Below, piece after piece: positions 51,058 through 58,464 of a stretch of 64,000 bases of DNA. Within the stretch, counting starts at the first letter, position 1. Every line of letters starts with the position of its first letter. The notes below the pieces were generated by a model. The model worked only from the letters and a program-made list of their open reading frames with translations. It made no database searches and was not told where the DNA came from. The translations under genes and the position numbers were made by a program. This DNA is from Pedobacter frigiditerrae (GTDB lineage: Bacteria; Bacteroidota; Bacteroidia; Sphingobacteriales; Sphingobacteriaceae): contig NZ_JAVTSS010000002.1 of the NCBI RefSeq assembly GCF_032678705.1, forward strand, positions 1,178,001-1,242,000, read 5' to 3'.

Positions 51058-53466
51058 ATGAATAAATTTTACAAACTTTTCACTTTATTGGCAATTACAA
51101 GTCAAATTGCCGTTGCTCAAAACATTTTGAATAATCCTGGTAGTAACCACGGAAATAAATTCGAACAATTGGGTACAATTTTAAACACGCCCAACGAGCA
51201 GCGTACCGCAAGTGGTGCACCTGGTGTAAAATATTGGCAGCAACGGGCCGATTATAACATTAAGTGCGAACTTGATGAAAAAAATCTAACCTTAAATGGT
51301 AGTGAAACGATTACTTACTATAATAATTCGCCAGATGTGTTAACCTACATTTGGATTCAGTTAGATGAGAATGAGCATAACAATTTAAGAAATGCTGGTT
51401 ATCAAAATAGCAGCAGAATGCCTGCTGGTGCAACTACTGCACAGGTGGATAATTTAGCGCCAAAAACTGAAAGTAATGGTTATGGTATCACCATCAAAAA
51501 ATTAACTGATGCAACTGGTAAAAGATTAAGCTATACGATTAACAAAACAATGATGCGTATTGAAGTGCCTGCAATGAAGTCTGGCACTCAGTTTATCTTC
51601 AACATTGATTGGAGTTATAAAATTACTGATAGAATTGCTGGTGGTGGTCGTGGTGGATATGAGTTCTTTCCCCAAGATGGCAACCACTTATTTACTATGG
51701 CACAATGGTTCCCACGTTTGTGTGTGTATAGCGATTTTCAAGGATGGCAAAACCACCAATTTACTGGAAGAGGTGAATTTGCTTTAACTTTTGGAAATTA
51801 CAAGGTGCAAATGACAGTTCCAGCAGACCACATGGTTGGCTCAACTGGAGAATGTATCAACTACAGCGCAGTGTTAACACCAACTCAGTTAGCAAGATAT
51901 AACAAGGCTAAAACAAGTACTACTGCTCCAGTTGAGATTGTAACTTTAGCTGAAGCAAAGGCAGCGGAAACTAAAAAATCAGAAGCTAAAAAAACTTGGG
52001 TTTTCCAAGCAAATAACGTTCGTGATTTTGCCTGGACATCTTCTCGTAAGTTTGTTTGGGATGCAATGGCACAACCAATTGCAGGTAAAAACGTGATGTG
52101 TATGAGTTTTTATGGAAAAGAAGCTTATAGTCTTTACAGTAAATTCTCATCTCGTGCAGTTGCACATACCATTAAAACTTATTCAGATTTTACCATTCCT
52201 TATCCATACCCAGTTGCGCAAAGTATAGAGGCTGCTAACGGAATGGAATATCCAATGATTTGTTTCAACTATGGTCGTACAGATGCTGATGGAACTTACA
52301 GTGAGAGCACTAAAAACGGTATGTTGGGGGTAGTTATCCACGAAGTTGGTCACAACTTTTTCCCGATGATTATCAATAGTGATGAACGTCAGTGGACTTG
52401 GATGGATGAAGGTTTAAACTCTTTTGTAGAGTATTTAACTGAAGAACTTTGGGATAATAAATTTCCGAGCAAAAAGGGTCCTGCTTATACCATTGTGCCT
52501 TATATGAAATTACCAAAAGACCAGTTAGAGCCAATCATGTCTAACTCAGAAAACATTGTAAACTTCGGGCCAAATGCCTACTCAAAACCAGCAACTGGAT
52601 TAAATATACTTCGTGAAACCATTATGGGTCGCGAATTATTTGATTATGCTTTTAAGGAATATTCTAGAAGATGGGCATTCAGGCATCCAACACCTGCAGA
52701 TTTATTTAGAACAATGGAAGATGCAAGTGGTGAAGACCTAGATTGGTTCTGGAGAGGTTGGTTTTATGGAACAGACCCAGTGGATATTTCTTTGGATAGC
52801 GTAAGATATGCAAAACCAGATTTCTCTACAACAGCAGCTGGTGGTGCGGGTAGATTTGGTGGCGGAAATAGACCAGGTGGTGTTAGGGTTGACCAACCTG
52901 CGGTAAATGCTTTTGAGGATATCTCTAAAATTAGAAACCGCCAAGATGCAAATGTGAAATTTTATACCGATAAAGATTTAGCGGCAAGAGATTTTTACTG
53001 GAAATACGATAGAGGTTTAGCTACTGTTGATACAACTTTGGCAGCAAAACCAAGTACTCAGCCAGCTAGATTGCCAATGGAAGAATTTACTGCAGACGAA
53101 AAGGCAAAATATGGCAACAAATTCTTTTACGAGTTAAACTTCAGTAACAAAGGCGGATTAGTAATGCCAATTATTGTAGAGTTTACATTTAAAGACGGAA
53201 CAAAAATGATTGATAGAATTCCAGCTCAGATTTGGAGATTGAATGAATTGAAAACTTCTAAATTCTATGTGCATGATAAAGAGGTAGTGTCAATTAAATT
53301 AGACCCAATGCGTGAAACAGCAGATATCGATGAAACCAATAATAATTGGGGCGGAAGCTCGACACCATCTAAATTCCAAATGTTTAAAATGCGAGCGGGT
53401 GGCGCACCAGCAAGAGGACAATCTGTTGGTTCTAATCCAATGCAAATGGAGAAGAAATCTAAATAG
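51058..53466 (+). CDS. M1-family metallopeptidase, exported
   Basis: Zinc aminopeptidase of the M1 family acting in the periplasm or at the surface. The signal peptide is LFTLLAITSQIAVAQ. The zinc motif HEVGHNFFPM (HExxH) is followed by the third ligand Glu in WMDEGLNSFVE. A GAMEN-like segment is ANGMEYPM. The 802 aa contain a Gly-rich loop (AGGAGRFGGGNRPGG) after the catalytic core. Operon partner is HupE/UreJ. Confidence 0.9.
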   Translation: MNKFYKLFTLLAITSQIAVAQNILNNPGSNHGNKFEQLGTILNTPNEQRTASGAPGVKYWQQRADYNIKCELDEKNLTLNGSETITYYNNSPDVLTYIWIQLDENEHNNLRNAGYQNSSRMPAGATTAQVDNLAPKTESNGYGITIKKLTDATGKRLSYTINKTMMRIEVPAMKSGTQFIFNIDWSYKITDRIAGGGRGGYEFFPQDGNHLFTMAQWFPRLCVYSDFQGWQNHQFTGRGEFALTFGNYKVQMTVPADHMVGSTGECINYSAVLTPTQLARYNKAKTSTTAPVEIVTLAEAKAAETKKSEAKKTWVFQANNVRDFAWTSSRKFVWDAMAQPIAGKNVMCMSFYGKEAYSLYSKFSSRAVAHTIKTYSDFTIPYPYPVAQSIEAANGMEYPMICFNYGRTDADGTYSESTKNGMLGVVIHEVGHNFFPMIINSDERQWTWMDEGLNSFVEYLTEELWDNKFPSKKGPAYTIVPYMKLPKDQLEPIMSNSENIVNFGPNAYSKPATGLNILRETIMGRELFDYAFKEYSRRWAFRHPTPADLFRTMEDASGEDLDWFWRGWFYGTDPVDISLDSVRYAKPDFSTTAAGGAGRFGGGNRPGGVRVDQPAVNAFEDISKIRNRQDANVKFYTDKDLAARDFYWKYDRGLATVDTTLAAKPSTQPARLPMEEFTADEKAKYGNKFFYELNFSNKGGLVMPIIVEFTFKDGTKMIDRIPAQIWRLNELKTSKFYVHDKEVVSIKLDPMRETADIDETNNNWGGSSTPSKFQMFKMRAGGAPARGQSVGSNPMQMEKKSK

Positions 53467-53490
53467 TATTTCGCATTGCGATGAATTTTT

Positions 53491-53514
53491 GTCGCCCTGA
53501 GCGTAGTCGAAGGG
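53491..53514 (+). repeat. Single CTGAGCGTAGTCGAAG repeat copy
   Basis: GTCGCCCTGAGCGTAGTCGAAGGG: one arm only, 8 nt before a terminator hairpin that follows the M1 gene. Confidence 0.6.
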
Positions 53515-53521
53515 TCGAAAC

Positions 53522-53558
53522 AAAAACCCGAGGAATAAACGCTTCGGGTTTTTCGTTT
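53522..53558 (+). terminator. Terminator after the M1 gene
   Basis: AAAAACCCGA and TCGGGTTTTT form a 10-bp stem around a 12-nt loop, followed by TTTCG and a T-run. About 55 nt after the stop. Confidence 0.8.
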
Positions 53559-53841
53559 TTAAGGAGTTTCATCATTTCGAGAGCCTGTCCGACACTTCGG
53601 AGGTCGATTTTTTGTCGCCTGAAGAAATCTCCCCTCTGGGTGAAAGATAACTCTATCAAGCTAGTAAATCCAAAATCAAACTTTTGATTTACTAGGTTGG
53701 TTTATTTTGGCTTCTTCCATTCTTTGGTCTTTCATCTTTAGTCTTTCAACATTCTAAGAAACTTTCCTCGTTTATCATTGTTCTCCCATCTTCCGTTTCC
53801 TATTTTACCTTTTCCATCTTTAATCTTTATATTTACCTACA
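53559..53841. repeat. Repeat-rich gap before uvrB
   Basis: No gene seen. It contains a widespread Bacteroidota repeat fragment (CATTTCGAGAGCC, CACTTCGGAGGTCG, GAAGAAATCTCC; 53572-53650), a 10-bp hairpin CTAGTAAATC/GATTTACTAG (53661-53695), and a pyrimidine-rich stretch (CTTTCATCTTTAGTCTTTC and similar) up to uvrB. A near -7 element, TATATTTA, lies at 53829-53836. Confidence 0.55.
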
Positions 53842-55878
53842 ATGAAGTTCAAATTAGTATCAGAATATAAACCAACTGGCGACCAGCCCAATGCGATTAA
53901 ACAATTAGTTGAAGGGGTTAATGCAGATGAGAATTATCAAACTCTACTAGGTGTTACGGGTTCTGGGAAAACGTTCACGGTTGCAAACGTAATAGAGCAA
54001 ACTCAAAAGCCAACCCTGATTTTAAGTCACAACAAAACTTTGGCTGCACAGCTTTACGGAGAATTTAAACAGTTCTTTCCAGAAAATGCAGTTAACTATT
54101 TTGTTTCTTATTACGATTATTATCAGCCAGAGGCTTACATGCCAACTACCAATACTTACATCGAAAAAGATTTAAGCATTAATGAGGAAATAGAAAAACT
54201 GAGGTTAAGAACTACATCAGCTTTAATGTCTGGTCGTAGAGACGTAATTGTGGTTTCATCCATTTCTTGTATTTATGGTATGGGAAACCCTGAAGATTTT
54301 TCGAAATCGGTTTTCCGCTTTGCGGTAGGGACAAGAATTAGCAGAAATTCATTTTTACATAGCTTGGTAGAGATTTTATATGCTCGAACAATCAACGATT
54401 TTAAACGTGGAACTTTTAGGGTAAAAGGCGATACAGTCGATATTTTTCCAGCTTATCTGGATAGTGCATATAGAATTTCCTTTTTTGGAGATGATATCGA
54501 AGAACTTTCGGTTATTGACCCAATCACTGGGAAAACTTTAGAGAAGTTAGAGGATATGGCAATTTATCCTGCTAATCTTTTCGTAACGCCAAAAGAAAAA
54601 TTCAACTCATCTATTTGGGGCATTCAAGAAGAATTAGAGTTGCGTAAAAATCAGTTATTAAACGATAGACAATTACTCGAAGCAAAACGATTAGAAGAAA
54701 GGGTAAACTTTGATATCGAAATGATGAAGGAGCTAGGTTATTGCTCTGGGATTGAAAACTACTCCAGATTTTTCGATGGGCGTTCACCAGGTATGCGTCC
54801 TTTCTGCTTGTTAGATTATTTTCCAGATGATTATTTGATGGTCATAGACGAAAGCCACGTAACCGTTCCTCAAATTAGAGCGATGTATGGTGGCGACAGG
54901 TCTCGTAAAATGAGTCTGGTAGAATATGGTTTCCGTTTGCCTTCTGCCTTAGATAATCGCCCTTTAAACTTCGATGAATTTGAAAGATTAGCGCCGCAAA
55001 CAATATATGTAAGCGCAACTCCGGCAGATTATGAATTAGAAAAAACAGATGGTGTGGTTATTGAACAAGTAATTAGACCAACAGGATTGTTAGACCCAGT
55101 TATAGAAGTTCGCCCTGCGATAAATCAAGTTGATGACTTGCTTGACGAAATCGATAAAACTATTAAAATGGGCGACCGTATTTTGGTAACAACCTTAACC
55201 AAACGCATGGCTGAAGAGTTGACCAAATATATGGATAGGTTGAACATTAAATGTCGTTATATCCACTCCGAAGTTAAAACCTTAGAGCGTGTAGAAATTT
55301 TAAGGGGTTTACGTTTAGGGGAGTTTGATGTTTTAGTTGGGATTAACTTACTACGTGAGGGATTAGATTTACCAGAAGTAAGTTTGGTGGCTATTTTAGA
55401 TGCCGATAAGGAAGGATTTTTAAGGTCTGATAGAGCTTTGATACAAACCATTGGTCGTGCGGCCCGTAATGATAGAGGTCGTGTAATTATGTATGCCGAT
55501 AACATGACACAGTCGATGGAAAGAACCATTGATGAGACCAATAGACGTAGGGAAAAACAAGTTGCTTATAATTTAGAACACGGAATTACACCAAAAACTG
55601 TTGGTAAAACCAGGGAAGAAATCATCGAACAAAGTTCTGTATTAGATTTCTCTGAAAGTAAGGCTAGAAACAAAGCTTATGTAGAAATTGACGAAGTAAG
55701 CATTGCTGCAGACCCTATTGTGCAGTACATGACTAAACCAGAAATGCAAAAAGCCATAGACAAAACAAGAAAAGACATGCAGAAAGCAGCTAAGGAAATG
55801 GATTTCTTAATGGCAGCTCGTATGCGTGATGAAATGTTTGCTTTGGAAAAAGTGTTCGCCGAACGATTTGAAAAGTAA
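53842..55878 (+). CDS. uvrB: Excinuclease ABC subunit B
   Basis: DNA damage-binding helicase-like subunit of nucleotide excision repair. Walker A GVTGSGKT (residues 37-44), the beta-hairpin region SYYDYYQPEAYMPTTNTY, DESH motif in MVIDESHVTVPQ and late helicase motif QTIGRAARN. A C-terminal UVR motif (AAKEMDFLMAARMRDEMFALEK) binds UvrA/UvrC. 678 aa is full length. Its last 30 nt are repeated, with three silent changes, at 56953-56982. Confidence 0.97.
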   Translation: MKFKLVSEYKPTGDQPNAIKQLVEGVNADENYQTLLGVTGSGKTFTVANVIEQTQKPTLILSHNKTLAAQLYGEFKQFFPENAVNYFVSYYDYYQPEAYMPTTNTYIEKDLSINEEIEKLRLRTTSALMSGRRDVIVVSSISCIYGMGNPEDFSKSVFRFAVGTRISRNSFLHSLVEILYARTINDFKRGTFRVKGDTVDIFPAYLDSAYRISFFGDDIEELSVIDPITGKTLEKLEDMAIYPANLFVTPKEKFNSSIWGIQEELELRKNQLLNDRQLLEAKRLEERVNFDIEMMKELGYCSGIENYSRFFDGRSPGMRPFCLLDYFPDDYLMVIDESHVTVPQIRAMYGGDRSRKMSLVEYGFRLPSALDNRPLNFDEFERLAPQTIYVSATPADYELEKTDGVVIEQVIRPTGLLDPVIEVRPAINQVDDLLDEIDKTIKMGDRILVTTLTKRMAEELTKYMDRLNIKCRYIHSEVKTLERVEILRGLRLGEFDVLVGINLLREGLDLPEVSLVAILDADKEGFLRSDRALIQTIGRAARNDRGRVIMYADNMTQSMERTIDETNRRREKQVAYNLEHGITPKTVGKTREEIIEQSSVLDFSESKARNKAYVEIDEVSIAADPIVQYMTKPEMQKAIDKTRKDMQKAAKEMDFLMAARMRDEMFALEKVFAERFEK

Positions 55879-55889
55879 GTACTTAAGTT

Positions 55890-56438
55890 TCATTTTTCTC
55901 TGTGTATCCCAGTGTTATCTGCTTTAACAACCCAAGTTCCGGTAATCCTATCATGCCAACCTCTTGTGCTAAAAAGAAAAGAAAATGCCTCAAAGGGAAT
56001 TAATCTACAAAAACATCTTCCTATTCTCTGGCCAATAGAAGCTGGTTCTCCTGAAGAATTTATGACTAGGTTACCCAGAATTATTTTGGCAATAGACGTT
56101 TTGAAGATTACCTCGGAGAAAAAGTAATAAAAAAAACTCGTAAAAATCATATGCAACAAGAAGCGTGATTCCAAAAAGAATATATAATCCCAAGCTTCTC
56201 TAAACCTAAGGCCCCGATTATTGAAAAAATAGGACTGGTAACGTTCTAAGACGAGATATAGAAAAAAAATAGAGATGAAATAATCAAAAATACGATGTAC
56301 AAACCGTTGAGATTTTGTTGTCATGACAAATAGGTGTTGTCCATCTTCATCTGTTTTTATAATTGGTAACAAGCTATTTTGTAAATAGATTAATGAATAA
56401 ATATTAAATGCAAATAATGAAAGGCTAATTAATAGCAT
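55890..56438 (-). CDS. RDD-family membrane protein
   Basis: Membrane protein of the RDD family, of unknown role. About three to four hydrophobic segments; the RDD-type residues are seen in RFVHRIFDYFIS and in the C-terminal GRCFCRLIPFEAFSFLFSTRGWHDRITGTWVV. 182 aa. AT-rich compared with neighbours. It overlaps the next gene upstream by 14 nt, so the two form a minus-strand operon inserted between plus-strand uvrB and YwbE genes. Confidence 0.78.
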   Translation of the reverse strand: MLLISLSLFAFNIYSLIYLQNSLLPIIKTDEDGQHLFVMTTKSQRFVHRIFDYFISIFFLYLVLERYQSYFFNNRGLRFREAWDYIFFLESRFLLHMIFTSFFYYFFSEVIFKTSIAKIILGNLVINSSGEPASIGQRIGRCFCRLIPFEAFSFLFSTRGWHDRITGTWVVKADNTGIHREK

Positions 56439-56811
56439 TAATAGACTGGATGTTGGAATTGTTGAGATTGTATTTAGGGAATGGTAAATTACAGGTGGAA
56501 GGTAAATGCAAGTAATTAGTAATTAGTAATTCGAATAGTAAGATTGCTCGTAGTAATTTCGAACTGTTATATTTGCTTATAATAAATAATGCACAGGCAA
56601 TTATTTTGAGAAAGATAATAATAGGATTAATATAAGATTCCCAATTTAAGCTCAGATAGAAATTAATAAAACCGCGGTAGTCCTCAGTATTTCTTTCCTG
56701 AATTAGATTGGAAAATCTAATTATTCCATGACCATAATCAACAAGATTATATAGATTAAATAGGACGAGTAAAGCTATAATTACTTTTACTTTATGTAAC
56801 TGGGCTGACAT
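56425..56811 (-). CDS. Uncharacterised small membrane protein (128 aa)
   Basis: I do not recognise it. Hydrophobic segments lie at about residues 8-24 (KVIIALLVLFNLYNLV), 64-80 (IIIFLKIIACALFIIS) and 85-98. The C-terminus is Asn/Leu/Pro rich. Its stop is inside the RDD gene start. AT-rich sequence and position suggest the pair arrived together. No signal of degradation. Confidence 0.55.
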   Translation of the reverse strand: MSAQLHKVKVIIALLVLFNLYNLVDYGHGIIRFSNLIQERNTEDYRGFINFYLSLNWESYINPIIIFLKIIACALFIISKYNSSKLLRAILLFELLITNYLHLPSTCNLPFPKYNLNNSNIQSINAIN

Positions 56812-56934
56812 GGTTTTGGTTTAAATAGAATTAGAAATCTAAGCTACAAAAAATTGAATTTGGAGGCACAAAAAAATTAGTAATGTTTGTAAAAAGCAAA
56901 AGAATCAATTAACCCATTCACTAACAACTAATCT

Positions 56935-56982
56935 ATGCAAGGACTAAACAGAAAAGTTTTCGCAGAGCGATTTGAAAAGTAA
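56935..56982 (+). pseudogene. Chimeric relic: YwbE start fused to UvrB end (15 codons)
   Basis: The mini-ORF reads MQGLNRKVFAERFEK then TAA. The first 22 nt match the start of the YwbE gene (57110-57131) at 21 of 22 positions. The last 30 nt match the end of uvrB (55849-55878) at 27 of 30, and all three differences are silent (GTG/GTT, GCC/GCA, GAA/GAG). The join lies in the shared GAAAA stretch. It is unlikely to be expressed as a useful peptide. Confidence 0.8.
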
Positions 56983-56987
56983 ATGCT

Positions 56988-57030
56988 ACTTTGACAAAAT
57001 TCAAGCCCTAAGCCTTTATTTTGTCAAAGT
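56988..57030. terminator. Perfect 12-bp stem ACTTTGACAAAA, weak terminator
   Basis: ACTTTGACAAAA and TTTTGTCAAAGT around a 19-nt loop, starting 5 nt after the chimeric relic. The right arm is U-rich but no U-tract follows. It may be the former uvrB terminator from the source of the relic. Confidence 0.55.
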
Positions 57031-57109
57031 TATATCTTAAAACAATGATTTAATTAAATTCAGTGTATCATTTCTCACATCTCAATTCTCAATACTCACA
57101 TCTAAAATT

Positions 57110-57307
57110 ATGCAAGGACAAAACAGAAAAGATATTTACCCAGGATTAGAAGTTGGCATCATCCTTAAAAAAGATCAGCGAAACGGAACAGTAACTTATG
57201 GTGTGGTAGAAAAATTACTCACTTCTTCATTATATCATTCAAGAGGAATAAAAGTTCGGTTAGAAGACGGACAAGTAGGTAGGGTTTGCGAAATAGTTGA
57301 AGTGTAG
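57110..57307 (+). CDS. YwbE-family protein
   Basis: Small protein of unknown role (65 aa). The family pattern DIYPGLEVGIILKKDQRNG and TYGVVEKLLTSSLYHSRGIKVRLEDGQVGRV (in short pieces) is clear, including the Gly-rich start. Likely KOW-like small beta fold by appearance; that is inference. Its first 22 nt are copied at 56935. Confidence 0.85.
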   Translation: MQGQNRKDIYPGLEVGIILKKDQRNGTVTYGVVEKLLTSSLYHSRGIKVRLEDGQVGRVCEIVEV

Positions 57308-57317
57308 GTTGTTATTA

Positions 57318-57397
57318 GCTCCCGCAGATTTTGCAGATAAGGGTTTAATATCGCAAAATCCTCTTCAATCTGCGTGATTTGCGCCTTTCTGCGGGCT
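57318..57397. repeat. Palindromic region of CCCGCAGA words
   Basis: CCCGCAGA near 57321-57328 and TCTGCGGG near 57388-57395, with more GCAGAT and ATCTGCG words between. It follows the YwbE stop and may end its transcript. The GCCGCAGAT word is shared with terminators at 34341 and 61035. Confidence 0.5.
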
Positions 57398-57455
57398 AAG
57401 ACTGTGCATCTGGAATATAATTATGGAATCTAATTAATTTATTCATCATCATTAA

Positions 57456-57974
57456 ATGAAAAGATTTATACTATTTTTTGCGTTAATCACTCTTAGCTTC
57501 AAAGGCTTTGCACAAGTAACAGTTACTACAACAACTTCAAATAAAGATTCGATAATTTGTTTATGCTGCGGGCCAAAAGACCCTTCTAAACAACCATTAT
57601 GGGTTGTTAATGGCAAGGTAATAACTCAATTAAACTTGTCGGCATTAAATCCAAACTATATTGAAGATATAAAAGTATCAAAAGGTAATGATGCATCGAG
57701 TAAATATGGCTCATCAGCCAAAAATGGTGTCATTATAATCATTTTAAAAAAGAACATCAAAACTCATTCAGTAAATAAAATTCTATCAAAGAATAAAATT
57801 GACTTGGCATCAAGAAAGCTACCTATCTATTCAAATAATGCACTTATTCAAGGAGATTCAATATTCTTGCCATCAAACAAAAAAATTAAAGCCGTGATAG
57901 TTGAGGCTAATTCAAACGCTGATAATAGGCTACCTTTCAACGGGAAATATCTAGCTATATCAGAAACAAAGTAG
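57456..57974 (+). CDS. Exported stand-alone TonB-plug-like protein
   Basis: A signal peptide (ILFFALITLSFKGFAQ) leads to a Cys-containing segment (IICLCCG) and then a piece resembling the plug domain of TonB-dependent receptors: PLWVVNGKVITQLNLSAL, NPNYIEDIKVSKGNDASSKYG, SAKNGVIIIILKK. No beta-barrel follows; the rest (about 80 residues) is unassigned. Full plug proteins have hundreds of barrel residues, so this is a mini-plug, perhaps a ligand-binding or signalling domain. Confidence 0.7.
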   Translation: MKRFILFFALITLSFKGFAQVTVTTTTSNKDSIICLCCGPKDPSKQPLWVVNGKVITQLNLSALNPNYIEDIKVSKGNDASSKYGSSAKNGVIIIILKKNIKTHSVNKILSKNKIDLASRKLPIYSNNALIQGDSIFLPSNKKIKAVIVEANSNADNRLPFNGKYLAISETK

Positions 57975-58040
57975 AAAGTGCTTTTGTAATCACATTGCAA
58001 TTATCTTTTCAAAAAGTAACAAAAAATAAAACTGCTCGTC

Positions 58041-58048
58041 TATATTTG
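58041..58048 (+). promoter_or_regulatory. -7 promoter element TATATTTG of the DUF4834 gene
   Basis: Exact TAnnTTTG match ending 17 nt before the ATG at 58066. It excludes a GTG at 58048 as a start. Confidence 0.6.
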
Positions 58049-58065
58049 TGTTAATAATTTTATAT

Positions 58066-58323
58066 ATGGCATTCTTTTTAAAATTCATACTTATTTCCAT
58101 CATTCTTATTTGGGTGTTCAGGGTACTCATCAGAATGATTTTTCCAGCAGTGCTTAGAAACGCTTTTAGCAATGTGCAAAATCAAGCAAATGCAAATCAA
58201 CAACAACGTTCTTCCAATTCAAGACCAGAAGGTTCTATATCTATTGATTATATGCCTAAGAAAGAAAAAAAAGGCAATGCCGATAAACTTGGCGATTTTG
58301 TAGACTACGAAGAAGTGAAGTAG
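58066..58323 (+). CDS. DUF4834 small membrane protein
   Basis: The 85 aa start with one membrane helix (FLKFILISIILIWVFRVLIRM) and continue as a low-complexity Asn/Gln/Ser cytoplasmic tail ending in acidic residues (GDFVDYEEVK). This layout fits DUF4834. ATG at 58066 is preferred over GTG 58048. It precedes the YfhO gene. Confidence 0.75.
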   Translation: MAFFLKFILISIILIWVFRVLIRMIFPAVLRNAFSNVQNQANANQQQRSSNSRPEGSISIDYMPKKEKKGNADKLGDFVDYEEVK

Positions 58324-58427
58324 TTCAGCTTACGGTTTTCAGTTGCCAGTTTGGCATCCAAAATCTTGATACTTGATACTCATTTCTTGATACTAAAAAA
58401 AATACTTCTTAATCTGTATCAATTTTC

Positions 58428-58435
58428 TATTTTTG
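58428..58435 (+). promoter_or_regulatory. -7 promoter element TATTTTTG of the YfhO gene
   Basis: Exact TAnnTTTG match 29 nt before the ATG at 58465. Confidence 0.5.
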
Positions 58436-58464
58436 AGGCTTAGTTTAAATTAAAAATAGCCTTA

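Noticed and set aside
53299..53687. Overlapping small frames around the 3' end of the M1 gene
   Set aside because: They read through a repeat copy and a terminator hairpin.
57990..58172. 60-codon minus-strand frame over the DUF4834 gene
   Set aside because: It is antisense to the DUF4834 start and its promoter; no protein-like pattern.
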